Source of the DNA: Seriola aureovittata
Taxonomy: Eukaryota; Chordata; Actinopteri; Carangiformes; Carangidae
Direction of reading: 5' to 3'
Length of the DNA stretch: 64,000 nucleotides
Assembly: GCF_021018895.1 (NCBI RefSeq)
Contig: NC_079373.1
Location: 14,356,501-14,420,500, forward strand
Below the pieces are notes generated by a model. It saw only the letters and a list, made by a program, of their open reading frames with translations, searched no databases and was not told where the DNA came from. Of this stretch, positions 15,601-29,495 are shown piece after piece. The first letter of the stretch is position 1, and each line of letters begins with the position of its first letter. Both the position numbers and the translations under genes were made by a program.

Positions 15601-16807
15601 ATGTCTGATGGTCTGAATTGGAACCAGTCCAAATAATGGGACAATGTGACATCATTTCATTTCACAGGAGAAGCGACACAACCAAACATGGCCTTTTACA
15701 AAACAGCTCAATCACACTACCTAAGTAGAGTAAAATAATAGATGTGTCGTCACTGGCTAATCAGTGTTATAAGGAATAAGAGGGAGTGGAATTTTCTATA
15801 AATACCCTGATTCGTTGGGGTCTTAAAGGCTAAACACCGCATTCTGCAGAAGCTGAGCTGAGTGCAAGTGACGTATCAGCGGATCACTTACTGTCATGCA
15901 TTCTTTATTCGAGCTGTGTCCCTCTTGATAGCCTTAGGTAACCTTACAAATCTATGCTAAGGAAAATGAGGTTAAAGTGGAAACAGGTTTCCAAACGAGA
16001 ACTGCTGTGTGATGCTAGGCCTGAACAAAAGCGGTTTTACTTGAGACTCTCTTGCTGGTCTGGTGCACGGTGCCCAAATGCCAAACATCCGCTGCTCTGG
16101 TGTCCACAAAGAAAACACAACATGATAGCCTTCTAGGACTCATCCATATTTTCCACTTGATTCTATACTGGAGCAAAATGACACAAGGAAAAAGTAATGA
16201 GTCATCCAGTATGAATGCTGGCTTACATTGTTTAGCCATGCTGATCCAGTGAATGGGGGTTATGGAGAAAGCAAGGCTGTTCAGTTGCCACAGGCCTGGA
16301 CAAGCTGAGAGGTAGTGGATTGAGAAATGAAGTTTTTAGAGGACAGGGGTTATGTCCTCTTTCTGTCTGTGACATTACATAAAGGCACCGGTGTTATCCT
16401 TTTGTAACAGTGGAAATGAACTGTACTGACAGCAAAGACAGTAGTCTTTTATGTAATCCCTGTCCAGACCGAGGCATTTTTTTTTTTTTTTTTTTTATCC
16501 TGGGTAAGCAGGCCAACAGTGCCCACAGGCTGAGAGGTCTTCCAGCTCAGCAGCTGTTCGGGTGAGGATCAGCAGGAGGATGAGGAGGAGGAAGAGGCCG
16601 GAAAGGAGGACATCAGATGAGGAAGAAAGTGCATGGGGGGGCAGCTGGGTGACAACATAGGGAGGAGAGTTGGTGTTGACAGCTTTCAGCTATAGAGTTG
16701 GTCTAGAGTTTATCAGACGAAGCAAGTGATGAGGAAACAATAGGCATTCTTCCAGTTCTCCCTGTGAGGGTCAGACAGTGAAAAGAACAACCCCCCCATC
16801 CCTCACG

Positions 16808-16854
<47 letters not shown>

Positions 16855-18654
16855 TGCCCCACAAAAGCATTTAAAGCAAAGCACTGTTTGTTACACAAGC
16901 TTTAACTAAGGCGTATACCGGGCATTAAGAACAACAGACAATTTCATAAGGCAGACATGACATCACCAAGGGAATAATACTAACACTGTGACAATATGTA
17001 AGACGCAGTAAGCCTGAGTCAATACCAATTGGCTCGTTTAACAGAATCTGCCCATTGTCTGGCCTCTTTGGCCTCGCTCATTCCTCATTACCGTTGTCTC
17101 CCCTCTCCTTATCTCTCTCATAGACAGAGGAATCTACAGTATGCAATAAGAATGCCAGCAGGGAGACCAGCCGCAAGACTGAACTTAAGTAACCCTGGCT
17201 GAGGGGGTAAAATGTTACACAGCAGTCAAAATATAAATATGTTGAAGCTCAACAGAAAGTTCTGCCAAACTTTAATTTCAGAGAAAATACGTTAATGTTC
17301 CTTTTTCTTTTTTTGAATATGTGCTTGAGGTAGATTCTGATGGTATTTGGAATTCAAGTCCATCACTAATCAAAGATGCCTCAGCAGTCCCAGATTGCAG
17401 GGCATCAGTAGCCACTACTGATCAGTCAAGGCTCTGAGTATTTCTCTGAGCTGAAAGTCCAGTGAAATCAAGATAGAGGGCTTTGTTTTCAATAACATCC
17501 ACATGCTATTGTTTATTCCTGTTCAAGACCTTTTTTCTTCCATGGATTTAATGGAGTGGCACAATTTAGAAAACTCAATTAGCAGATTTATGGTCCTGCA
17601 GCCCATGGTCACAGGCACACATATGGCAAGAAAAGAGAGGAGGGAAGTTAACAGAGAATAAAGGCTGCCCAGATGAGCAATGAAAAGATCTGGATCCAAT
17701 AACACAGGGGACATGCACCTATTACCTCTAAGGAATCAATTCAGAAGTGATAGCAGCAATGATAACCGATACTCAGATTAAATAAAACACTACTGTGCCA
17801 ATATTCTAACACAGAAATCTAATTACGCTCTCAATGTAACCCCAATTTCACTGTCAATTTTGAAAACAATGAGGAACTATCTTGGCTTTAGTGTTAATCT
17901 GAGTAGCCCCATGTCAGATGCTGAGTGTTCAACATTAACATCAAGTGCAACGACTGGAATCGCTGCATTGCCTAATAGAGTCTGTGATTTAACTGACTTA
18001 GATAAAGAGTCCAAACTAAACTAATAGACCATTAATGGCCATTTGTAAGGGGCTATTGGCAGAAAAAGGCTAATTCATTTCTGCTGAGTAGGGCAGTTTA
18101 CTCAGAACAATGACACTGACCACGGATGAGGGTATGAGGCCACACTTGAACTAGCTTATGGTCTACACAGTTCACCACAGCCATGGGGGCAGGGGAATGG
18201 AGCAATGACGAGAGGAGAAAACTGAACAGTAGAGAATCTTGAAACAATGAAGCAAATGTTTCTCTGCTATCTGAGATCGGAGATGCCCCGCTCCACGAGG
18301 ACAGGTAACAATACCAGCCTCGGCATTGTAATCCCGATCAGAGAGCCTTTTCTATCTGAGGATGCCCACGACAGACCCAAGATGGGGAAGGATGCCAAGC
18401 AATTAACTGGAAAACTCACTGGTTCAACAGTCACGGTCTGGAAGCATTTTAATATGCTGGAAACTATTTCCAAAATGGTTGATGGTTCTGATGCCGACCA
18501 GAGACAAAGGCCTGCATTGTAAAGGCAGAGTGTGTATTTTTCTTCGCTGATCAAGTTTACTGCCAAGAGGCAGGGAACAGGCGACAGACCCGAGAGCAGT
18601 CGCCGTTGTTTCTTTAGGCCCCACCTCCCCCCACCCTCTACTCCACCTCCTAAA

Positions 18655-18685
<31 letters not shown>

Positions 18686-21600
18686 GCCTTCTCCACCACA
18701 AAGGCAGACATGCGAGACCTCCTCCATTGAGCTATGTCAGAAAAATGCCACGCTGCAGACCATCCCCACAGCGGCCTGTCGCCAATATCCTGTGAATCAA
18801 TGTGCAGTATGATAACCCTAATATGAGCCATTCAGAGGGTAAGTATTTACATGAGAAAATTAAAGTCAGTAAAACCACTAGAGATTCCTGGAATGGGTGT
18901 GTCAGTTACTTGACAGAAACAATGAAAGGAGAGCAGAAGAAATAATGACACTGACAAACACACTTCCCGGCACAATGCCTCTGTTGCAATTACAGACACA
19001 CGACAGAGACAGAGATGCTTTTCATTGGCGTCTCTATGTGTCAGCCTCACACAACAGCCCTATTCCACGGTGCAGTCAAGCACAAACATACACAAAAACA
19101 CAACCCACACTTACACACACACACACACACAAAAAAAAACAAATTCACCCAATTGAAGGACAGATTTGACCATTTTCTTTTTTATAGCAACATTTCAGTT
19201 TCTTCTCCGCTCAGTGTTTCATGTGGCCATACCATGTGGCCTGGTCATAGATCAGAGCTGTGGGGGTGTTTCTGGGGCCGTGGGGGTGACAGACTTGTTT
19301 GATCTTGACTTTCTCTTATATAGATGTCTATGTGACCTCACTACTGGGTGGGGACACGTGAACCTCCGCCTTTCTCTTTTTGTCTCGATCCTTTTTTCAC
19401 TCTTGACGTTTTCCCTCTCCTTCTCTTCCTCCAGTAGCCGGCGTCTCTGGCAGGACACGACCCGCCCAGCTCATACTCACTCTATAAATCAGGAGCTACG
19501 TTTCCGTCGTTGCACTTAAAAGGAAGCCGGGTCCCTTTCTTTGCTGTGCCCCGAGAGGCCGCTTCCTCCCACTGCACCGGAGCCAAGAGCTTAAACACAT
19601 GTTTGTGTGCAGCATTTTCTGACACCCGCAGGCACAAAGTGACACGCAAAATGCAGAGGTGTCTGTCTCCATGGAAGCACCAAAGAGCATGTTTGGCAGA
19701 GCATGTACTTGCATGCGAGGAAATAGCAACCCTCTTCGATATTTACATACACTCCAATGCAAAATCACAATAGGCTACTTTGTGCTGATATTTGGCTTGA
19801 CCGGGAACTGCATACTGTAGCTGCAGAACCCTGTTGTTTTTAGTGTTGAGATTTGTCAACAGTGGGCACAGACTGAGACTGGGTGTGTCAAAAAAAAGAC
19901 AACACAGAAAATTGCACAGATGAGGGCTTCCTTAAAACTCCCTAATTAAAAATAAAAACAGTTAAATCCAAATTCCAAGAGCTTAATAACTGCTATTAAT
20001 CCTTAAACTCAAGTAGCAGTGGAGGCAGTGACTAGAAAAGGTCACAGTCTCTAAAGCATCCCTGGTGGTCTGAAATATTTCCTTTACTTAGGCCAACATG
20101 CTTGTGTAATTACACCAGCCACTTTAGGCTTTCACTTAATTAAAACACTGGCCAGCGTACCACAAGGTGTAAAAACTTCAAGTGCATTCCAGGTTTGTGA
20201 TTCTATATGGTACCTGGGCCCCTCACCAGGCCAAGGGGGGCAGCTGGGTTGTTTTTTATGACCAGGAGGCTTCCAGAGGCACAGAATGCTAATAATACCA
20301 CGGCTGCAGAGAGTAGGCCAGAGTCCAGCATATCTAACTATTCCTCTATCTGCCAGTCATGGCACTGGTGCCAACCCGGCTACTCACGGGCTGATTCATC
20401 CACACAGCCCTGTACACCCGGGACTGTCTTTAAGCACATGTCGAGGAGTTCTGCTCCTGACGGCACATGAATCTTCCGGCTAGAGTTCACATTTGCAGTC
20501 ATAATCCATAATGATCCAACGAAGTGCTCCCATTGAACCTACCGCTCTCATCGCCATACCTCAATATAAAAGTTATGGATTCTCCTGTTCCAATGCCGCA
20601 ATTCACAGACCATTCCACACCTCAGTGATAAAAATGAAGTCTGTCCCACGGTCTCTTCGCTCCCCGCACTCTCTCTTTCTAATCGCTCACACACACATAC
20701 AAAGTCACAGTGTGTCGGAGGAGCAGGCTACGGCCAGTTGAGGGTCAGTTGGTAGAGTAAACCTGGCAGTATGCTCCAGATGAGCGCAAATTTACCGCGT
20801 CGTCACAGACAAAATGACAGAATTGTGAGCAAAAAGAGATATCTGGCTTCAGCCGGTACAGTGTACACAGGATGTCGGACCTGTCAAAATTTTTTGCACA
20901 GCTACAGGTGAAGCCTGAAATTGGTCAACAATGTCAGGTGAGGTGGCTCAGTGTGGTGGTACTTCATAATTATGTTAGTTACATTATGGTTAATCTTATA
21001 TTTCTTAATTTTAATGTTTGCTTTGTGCCTGCTCCCAGTGTCACTGCAGGTGAATGCATGGATGCCACTAAATGAACACACCTGGAGATGCAATACAGTA
21101 TTAGAAAGTAGGAGATGGTATATGCCTATTTCTTAATCTCTGGTTACATGATCTGGCTACTACTCCCTAAAATCCAGTAGGAAAGGGTTCGGTTAAGGGC
21201 TATAAGTGATATTACATTAGCAAACATGTAGGTTAATATAACGGGTGAAATTATACACTGCAATATTATCAGATTTTTTTTCACATAAAAATAAAATGAT
21301 TTTGGATAGTAGCATCTAAGGGGAGTTTGGTGTAGCTGGAGAAAAAAAAGCTATGAACAGTTTGTTGTGATGTGATTCTGAGGGCAGACCAAGACACACA
21401 GTGCCCACCACCACATAGGGATATATCAGGCTTGTGGATGTCGTCCATTCTCCGTTTAGCCTCAGGCTAAGCCTTCTGTCTGCCCAACTCTCAATGGATC
21501 ACCTTACATCAACTTTCACCCTGTTGGAAACTTAAGGACACCACATATTCAAATCTATAAAAGACTGCTGAGTAGATAGGTCAGATGTGTTTGCATGTCT

Positions 21601-22039
21601 CTTCCACCCTCTGGGTTTGTGTCTGTGGTTGCTTAAGATAAAAATTCATGCATTCAAGAGGTGTCCATCGTCCCTGCGAAAGCCCTTGTTTAAGGAAAGA
21701 TTAATTGACAAAATGGGTGAACATGTGCTTAACAAAAAATAAATAAAATGGATGAAAACGGGGAGTTTGTTGCATGTTTAATCTAATCATAACCATTTGT
21801 TACGATTGTCCATTTGTGGGGCACAATGCAGATGGTCTTTGGGCTTGGACCAATGCCTTGCTGACGAGCTAATCAGACTCCTTAATGGCTCTGATGTGAA
21901 CAAATTTCATTTGAAAAATACCATGGAGGAGAAGACGGGAAAAAACACTTCCACATGCATAAATTCACAATGCTACAGCTCCTTGAACAAAAGCTACTTG
22001 GTGTCTGAGCATGCTACAAGTATGAAGATGCATACATAC
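10101..22039 (-). other. igf1r intron 2, middle part: no gene seen
   Basis: No coding exon was recognised. Simple repeats are (CA)n at 11564-11604, 12621-12661, 16812-16850 and 18655-18679, (TC)n at 14193-14214 and T20 at 16477-16496. A possible tRNA-derived SINE fragment is listed separately near 10.87 kb. The remainder is ordinary non-coding sequence. Some of it may be conserved regulatory DNA, but that cannot be judged without a comparison. Confidence 0.65.
10865..10940 (+). repeat. Possible tRNA-derived SINE head fragment
   Basis: The stretch AAGTGGTTAAGGTGAAAAGC followed by TTCTTCTGACACGGTAAGG and GGTTGCAGCCCC has the order and spacing of an RNA polymerase III A box (TGGTTAAGG) and B box (like GGTTCGAGCCC) seen in tRNA-derived SINEs. 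The copy is diverged, with the central TCGA of the B box changed to TGCA. Its 3' limit is unclear. It could also be chance similarity. Confidence 0.3.
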
Positions 22040-22591
22040 AAGGGATGTGCGTGATTAGTCAACTAAACGATTACATGTTGCTACCCACACTCACATCAGA
22101 CATACTAGTCGGGTAAAACAATTATTAACATTTTATAAATGTACAGTGCTGATTAACTATTGCCCCCCCCCCCCATGCACTAATGCCCAGATGTTGTAAA
22201 CCAACAGGGTGGAAAGTGGGAGAGATGACATCTTGTACAACCAGCACGGTTTTGCAGTATTTTATAAAATGAAGATAAGGTTGTACGCAGGCTGTGTGAG
22301 ACTAAACTGGCATATAAACACTCGACTGGAGCAATGCATACCCACATTCAGCACAGGCATTTCAACGTTAACCTGCAAGGTCAAGAGGCTGCTGGTGCTA
22401 GCACTGCTAACGTTACCCACACAGATGCAAAACAATATGACATCTTTTACCTACAGACACGGTGATCCCGTTCAGATTGTGCTTAATTTGGACTGTTTTC
22501 TGATTGTTTTCCGACTTTTAGACTAGTCCAGTAGTCTAAATTTAAATTTCCATTTAATCGACAGGGAAATTAGTTGGTAGGAACATCCCTA
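22040..22591. mobile_element. Short non-autonomous hAT-type element with terminal inverted repeats
   Basis: The left end reads AAGGGATGTGCGTGATTAGT and the right end, read on the other strand, TAGGGATGTTCCTACCAACT: imperfect terminal inverted repeats of the (C)AGGGATG type used by hAT elements. Outside them lie ATACATAC (22032-22039) and ATACATAT (22592-22599), an 8-base target-site duplication with one mismatch, the size made by hAT transposases. The subterminal GATTAGTCAACTAAACGATTA string is typical of fish repeats of this group. The interior has no transposase that I recognise. Confidence 0.65.
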
Positions 22592-25500
22592 ATACATATA
22601 GTACGTATAGAGTACATGCTATACACATGCTGAGAGGCAGTGACATACATCTTTCCTCACGCACCTCCCTGCTCCCGATTCATTTTCAGGATGACACACA
22701 TCTGGAGTTGGGTTTTGACATTTATTCTGAGCACATACGCTTAAGTCTACTGCTTTAATCTCAGACCCTTCAAAAGTTTCAGACCCTAAAAAATTACAAT
22801 TCCATCATGGTGAAAATCTGTGTTTTGTGTTTGAACTGAGTTATGATCTCCAATCCGATTTAGATAAAGCTTTATAAACAGAAAACTGTTAAAAGCATTT
22901 CTGGAATGTAAATATTTCAAAACAACCATTCAGATTCAAATTCAGTATTGTATTATTCCTGAACAGGAAGTTAGTTTTCTGAAAAAGGAGACAAAGAAGA
23001 AGAAAATAGCACCTTGTACAGTAAATAAAACATACAGCAGAAAAAGGCAACAGTATTCATAAATATCAGGAACAAAAGAGAAGGCACAAAAAACCCTCCT
23101 GGTTTTGTTGACTATAACAGAGAAACCAGAGACGGGTTTCCACTAATTTATCATTTGGATGCATGAAAAGGAATGTGGCTCTCTTGTTTACATGAAGCCA
23201 CGCTAATGTATTTAAATTACACTTTTTCTTCTTTGTTTTTCCCTCCCTACAGTAAGACATCATTCCTGGCCGCCGAAAACTGATACTTTCAATGTGTGTC
23301 CATACTGTACAGCTACGAGAGTAAACAGCAGATAAACAGAAAAGTTTGTGGTCCCTCTATTACCGGCTGAAAAAAAACAGAAACAACAAACAGAGAAAAG
23401 TCAAAGCAGGATAAAGTTCCAGGGGTTTTCCTAAACAGGAGCATCAGTGTCATTACCCCACACACAGTCAGAGGAAGGGAGAAAGAAAGAAAAGGGTTGG
23501 GAGATAATACCATATATTATGCAGGGAGGTAGGTGGAATGCAAAAACAAGCTTTTTACAAGCAAGTACATGTCTGGTCTGGGAAAGTGCTAGCAACAGTA
23601 CATATAGGACAGAGCAGTGTCTCTCTGCTGGGAAAGGCTGACACGGACCTCAGTAAACACAGCAAATACACAAGCGTTGATTCCCGTATTTTTCACCGTA
23701 TCATGGTGGAACAGAGGGTTTCGACTTACTCATCAGCAGCAAGTCACGGCATTTCAAACCACATCACAGTCAAAACAGAGAGGTGTAACAGAACAAAAGC
23801 TAAAGCAAGCTGAGGGCCATGGCGTGGGTCCACCGAGGACAGGCTACGCTGAGTAAATGAGTGTGAGTAATAAAATATGAATGAGAATGGGTGGTGTTTA
23901 CATGCAGGCTGTGGGTTAGTGTCCTGACGCACCCTCAAGTGCAAACAAGCCCCGCAAGCCTCGTCTCTGTAATTGATGCACTAATGGGAATGGGTGGCAG
24001 GGGCTGGGTGGTGTTGGACTTAAGGGGGACAAGTCCAGACTGGGACTTCAAAGGCCTGCTGGACACTTATCAACAAATACGCTCTCATCAGACACAGGAG
24101 GATGGAACAGATGAAAGAGAGTGCTAATGCACCTCCACCCCCATCAAGCCATCCATTCTTCTCCATCAGCAGCAGACCTGCAGAAGCCAGGCTGCCACCG
24201 GAGGATACACACAGACAGAAACACACATACAAACAGCAGGGGGGTCGGTGAGTTCAGCAAGCAAACTCATCACTCAATAGCAGACCCCTCACCAAGGAAG
24301 GTCAAATATATACAGCAGGTATAAATTAGGACTGACCAATGATTCAATATCATATAGCAACATGTTCATATTTTACACAATTCTGTTTTCCAAATGCAAA
24401 TTATAAAATGTAGTAAAAACTAGTTAAAGTGAAGTTAAAAAAAAAAAACATGACAAAACTTGCTTTGACTGTAGCATTTAATACATCTAGCTCCCCATCA
24501 GCTGATCTAATGCCATCTGATGGAAGACTGGGGAAAAAAATCTAGTAAGTCAACAGTGAATTGGAACTTTTTTGTCAAACTGCTATTTCCAAGGATATGA
24601 ATGAACCTTGATGCTTAACTTTTAAGCTAACAAGTCTGAGTCCTTAAGGCAACTACCGCGCTCGCATGTCAACTCCAACTGATGATGAAGGCTTTTATTT
24701 TTGCCACCACTTCATTACAATCGAGGTGAACAGACTTTAACTTGAACAAAAAAGACATCAACATTATTATATGAAACATTGCACATATTAGCTATACTGT
24801 AACACATACAAAGATTGGAAAATTATTATCATAGCATCATTATATTGATTTTAACCACCACCATCACCACCATTGCGCACCCCAGTCTAGATGACAGATC
24901 TCTCTAATGATCTCATTATAGGTCAGCACTATGCTGTCATGCAGGCACCCTGTGGGGTTATGGGAAAACAGTGACAAAGTTGTCCTGTCATATTACCTTA
25001 CCCTATCTGCCACCATAGAGTCACAATAATCTTTAATGCCCTGTGAGTCTAAGGCAAATTTAGTGAGGATGAATGAGGATAGTGGAAGCTCCCAGGTGAC
25101 GCGGCCTTTCCCTCCCTCTAAGCAGCAGGCGGAGATAGAGCTGCAGTGGGGAGCTCCAGAGACCTCTATATTTATCTGACACAGTAACAAGCTGCTGTCT
25201 GACTGCTGCATGGTGCAGTACAGCTGTACAGTTTCTCTTCAACCGAGCCCCCTGCCCTCCCCATCCCTGCTCGGTCTCTGCTCCACCGTGGCCAGTGATG
25301 AGGGAAGCAGGGATGACCCAGCAATATGTCAGCACTTTGTGAGTCATCATGAATGAAATGACATTTATATCCACAGCTACGGGAAGAAGAAACACACAGA
25401 ATTCTGTCACTGTACGGCTCATAGGCGTCGCTTCACACGCTGCTGGATTTCTCTACAGGAAGAGCCATATTTCAAAGTAGAGAGCCATATTTCATCCTGG

Positions 25501-26635
25501 GCCACCCCGATGCTAACAAAGCACCAACTGGTGATTGCTGTGTTGGAGTGGCCCATTGAGGCGGCCGGCCAAGGAGCTGCCGGTTTGCCAAGAGAGCCAT
25601 GCCAAGAGGGCTGGAGAATGCAGAGGAGCCCCAGCCACCTGTGCCCATTAGGCTGCGTGCTGACAACTGCACTGGGCCCTGGGGATCCCACCCAAACAAG
25701 CTTAGGAGAGAGAGGAAGGGGAGGACCCAGACAGGGTCAAGGTCATTTTTCAGTCATTGACAGAAAGCAGACTAATGACATTAGACAAGCCAGGCAGCTT
25801 TATGGATTGTTGACACTGAAAGTTACATGGGGGAAGATTCGCAAAGAGCTGACATGATCAAAAACTTTGTTTGGAGCTGATAAAACGCCAGTCCTCATGC
25901 TGGCATACAGGGAACTGGAGGAGAGGGTTTGAGGGGAAGTGCGTGGTTGTGACAGGCATTTCATCTGGCTGTGTAATTCATGAGATTTCCTTTGTAATTT
26001 TATGATGTCCTTTCATCTCCTCCTTTTGCACATGCTCCGAAAAAGAACAGTCGGCAAAACACCGCTGGCACGCTGAGGCCTGCTTGATATCTCTTTTATA
26101 CATGCATAGATGATTCTGTGGACACACTTAATCCACGAACACACATACACACACTCACACACACAACACACCCATTTAGATCCATGACTCATCCTGACTT
26201 AAGCTGTTCAAAGATACAATAACTGTCCTTCAGTTATTGTACAATAACTTTTCTATAGTTGATATATGATGTTGCCCTATTCAAACTGTTTGTGTTCCTG
26301 CGAGCGTATTTACCACCACAGCCACTTGGTCATAAAGCTTTAAAACAAAACACATCCCACATCTAGAAACACACTGACATGCCCTTGGGAAGGGGATCTG
26401 TTTTCAAAGAAACACACACATTTCAGCCATGTGTGGAGGGAAAGGTAGAGGGAGTCGATTATATCCACCCCCGTCGCCTCCTTGCCACACACACAACAGG
26501 GGAAGAAAATAGAGGAGCAGTGTTTCTGTGACCTCAGTGAACCTGACTAACTATTCTGGCAAAGCAGAATACACTCCTTTCTCTGCAGTATGCCAGCGTA
26601 CATCCTCACCTCTGCAGGAGAGATTTGTCAGCAGG

Positions 26636-26638
<3 letters not shown>

Positions 26639-26667
<29 letters not shown>
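26639..26667. repeat. Homopolymer of 29 T
   Basis: An uninterrupted T run. It could be the A tail of a minus-strand retroposed copy, but no SINE or gene body was recognised next to it. Confidence 0.95.
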
Positions 26668-26810
26668 CCTGCTGTGGAATTAACCCATGCTCTCAGAGCT
26701 TACTTGCAGGCATGGCACATTATCTCCCAGGAAGAACTGCCAAGCCAGCCCAGCAGTGAGTAAATGGCTGCTCTGGCCTGCGCTATATGGAGGGATAGAG
26801 CTGGGGCGTG

Positions 26811-26851
26811 CAGGCAGACAGACAGGCAGGCAGGCAGGCAGGCAGGCAGAC
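26811..26851. repeat. (CAGG)n/(CAGA) microsatellite
   Basis: Tetranucleotide units CAGG with flanking CAGA variants. Confidence 0.93.
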
Positions 26852-27208
26852 AGAGGCACGGCTCAGGCGCCAAAGGCAGGCACAGGCAGCAGGCATGGGC
26901 ACTCGTGTCTCTCACTTCACTGAGAGGCGTCACTAAGAGGCGGAGATAGCCCTCATCCTTCCTGCCATTTAGCACAGGATTGAGGGGGAACCTACCACAG
27001 AGCCAGGGGGGGCCCACGGCTCTGTGAGAGGAAGTTATAGTATTCACGCAGATTTATGAATGAGTGGTGAGAGCAAAGGATGAGTCACAGCTTCCGAGCT
27101 GCACAGCCAGAAGGCAGCAGGCAGCCTATCACCAGAGGCACTGGGTGGCTCAAATAGTCATCAAGCAGGCTGGAAACACACCACACACTGCACTGACACT
27201 TACACAGG

Positions 27209-27337
<129 letters not shown>

Positions 27338-28265
27338 ACAAACACAGCAGGCATAGCCACTGTGGGCACACACAACCTGGGCACAAGTTGAGGAAAATTT
27401 GTCAACGAAGAGAGATGGCACGTGAGAGAGAAGATGGAGAATATTTGTGTGTGTGTGTGTGTGTGTGTGTGCATTAGTGCCTAGGTGTTTGGATGTGAGT
27501 GCAAGTGTGTCAGTCAGTCTCTTTGGAGGCTAGCAGCATGACACACAGGTCCTATTTTGGTCAATCAAGTCTATGAGAGGAAACCTAGGAAAAGAGGCCA
27601 ATCTGTCAGTGCTTTGAGAGGAGTCCTTTGTAGGCCACAGAGGACAGGAGTCGGATAAACTCACATCGCCGGCCATCAATGAACAATAAGCCCTGCTGTT
27701 CATACATGGACAATAACACACTGTATAATCATGTCATCATGAATGAACTTTACTAACTCGCAATCAAATTGAAATTATGCCGAGAAAGACACTGTTGTTG
27801 ACATTAAAAGTCAGCAATAGCAGCCGACACGTGTCTGTGGCTTTTCATGAGTTTCACCACACTCTGCTCAAGCAGTGGAGCAAATATAATATGTTTCAAT
27901 TTTGCGTTTGGGAGGAACTCAAAACAAATTAAAGTGTGAGGCAAAAAGAATTCCACTCTGACCAATCACACTTGCCACTCGTGCTCCAGGCCTCTCAAAA
28001 GTCCAAAGGCAACCAATAAAACCAATTGAGCAGAAAAACTATTTGTAACCAAACAGAGTTTTTCCCCTTGCTTTAAGAGGGCTCAGGTTCTGGGTACTGT
28101 GTGAAGAAGGTCTCTGTTTTTGGGTGAATGTACTAACATCGGCTGCTAACAGTTCCCCAAGAATGACATTTATGAATGTGACCTAGATGGGAGAAAATGT
28201 GGCAAAGGTCAGGAGAGGGACGGAGGGAGGGAGAGGGTGAAGGGATATAGATGGAATGTACTTGT

Positions 28266-28305
<40 letters not shown>

Positions 28306-28579
28306 GCACAAAGCAGCAATCACATATAGTTTTCTAATTTAATTAATTAATTTAAAAATAATAATAAACATTTTCTTGTTGATTAATATCGTATTCGATC
28401 TAAGATAGATCTAACATAGTTATATCTGAGTTGGAAATTAACTAAAATGTTTAGCTCATATAACTGTAGACCATAGATAGATATAGAACTGTGTAGCATA
28501 CTGTATACTTTATGCTAATACAATTAAATAATACAACACTCCTTCAACTCTGGTTCGGATGAGTTCTGAATAATTAATA

Positions 28580-28840
28580 ATTCAACATTTTGGGAAATAC
28601 TCTGATTCACTTTTTTGCTGAGAGTTAGATAAGACGATGGACACCACTCACATATCTATCCGTTAAACATGAAGCTACAGTTAGCAGGCAGTTAGCTTAG
28701 CATAAAGATGGGGCAAGAATAATGGGGAGACAGCTAACCTGACTGGGTTTCATACTGTGTTGAAATGTTGTAGTTTCATATTTAATGTACAGACATGATA
28801 ATAAATCTCTGCAAGAAAGCAAAGCCCATTACAACTTTTC
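28580..28840 (+). repeat. Percomorph interspersed repeat copy
   Basis: The strings TTTTGGGAAATACTCTGATT, GAGAGTTAGATAAGACGATG, CATGAAGCTACAGTTAGCAG and GTTAGCTTAGCATAAAGATG appear in this order. From memory this is a very common interspersed repeat of spiny-rayed fish, often seen in introns and 3' UTRs. The copy is diverged by several per cent. I do not assign a repeat family name. It is the main reason for suggesting a percomorph host. Confidence 0.6.
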
Positions 28841-29397
28841 CTTTACTAACTGCTAATATGACTTGCTAATATACTACATTTAAAATTTGGTAGAGCAATA
28901 GGAACCTACCAGTATATCTATATCTAACCCTATATCTAAGTGATACATTTTATAAGAAAAGGTTGTTGTCACTTACTCACTTACATTTACTGATACACTT
29001 ACTGACTTAAATGTGGACATCAAATCCACAATATTGTGGCAATATGTTAGATATATAATGCTTTTACCATTGAAGTAAAGAATACAAGTGAAGGAGCAGC
29101 AGCAAAGGAATGACAAGAGAGGCTGTTGTGTCAGCCTTCTCTCGGACCAACAAACACACACGCGCACATGCACACGCACGCGCGCAGGCACGCACACAGA
29201 AACCCTATTTACATCCTGTTGTCGCTTCTCTTGCCCTTGGACCACTGTTTAAAAAGGCAGAAGCATCTGAGAAAGAGAATGAAGGGAGCTTTGTCTGCTT
29301 TCTCTAATGTATTTATTTCAATGACACCATGGAGTTGTAACTGTGAATCAATAGTCCCCAGTACTCTGGGGAAATAATAGAGACAAGGGCATGGGCA

Positions 29398-29422
29398 TGC
29401 ACACACACAGGCACACACACAG

Positions 29423-29494
<72 letters not shown>
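29398..29494. repeat. (CA)n compound microsatellite
   Basis: Two short CA runs interrupted by GG are followed by a pure CA run from 29424 to 29494. Confidence 0.97.
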
Positions 29495-29495
<1 letters not shown>

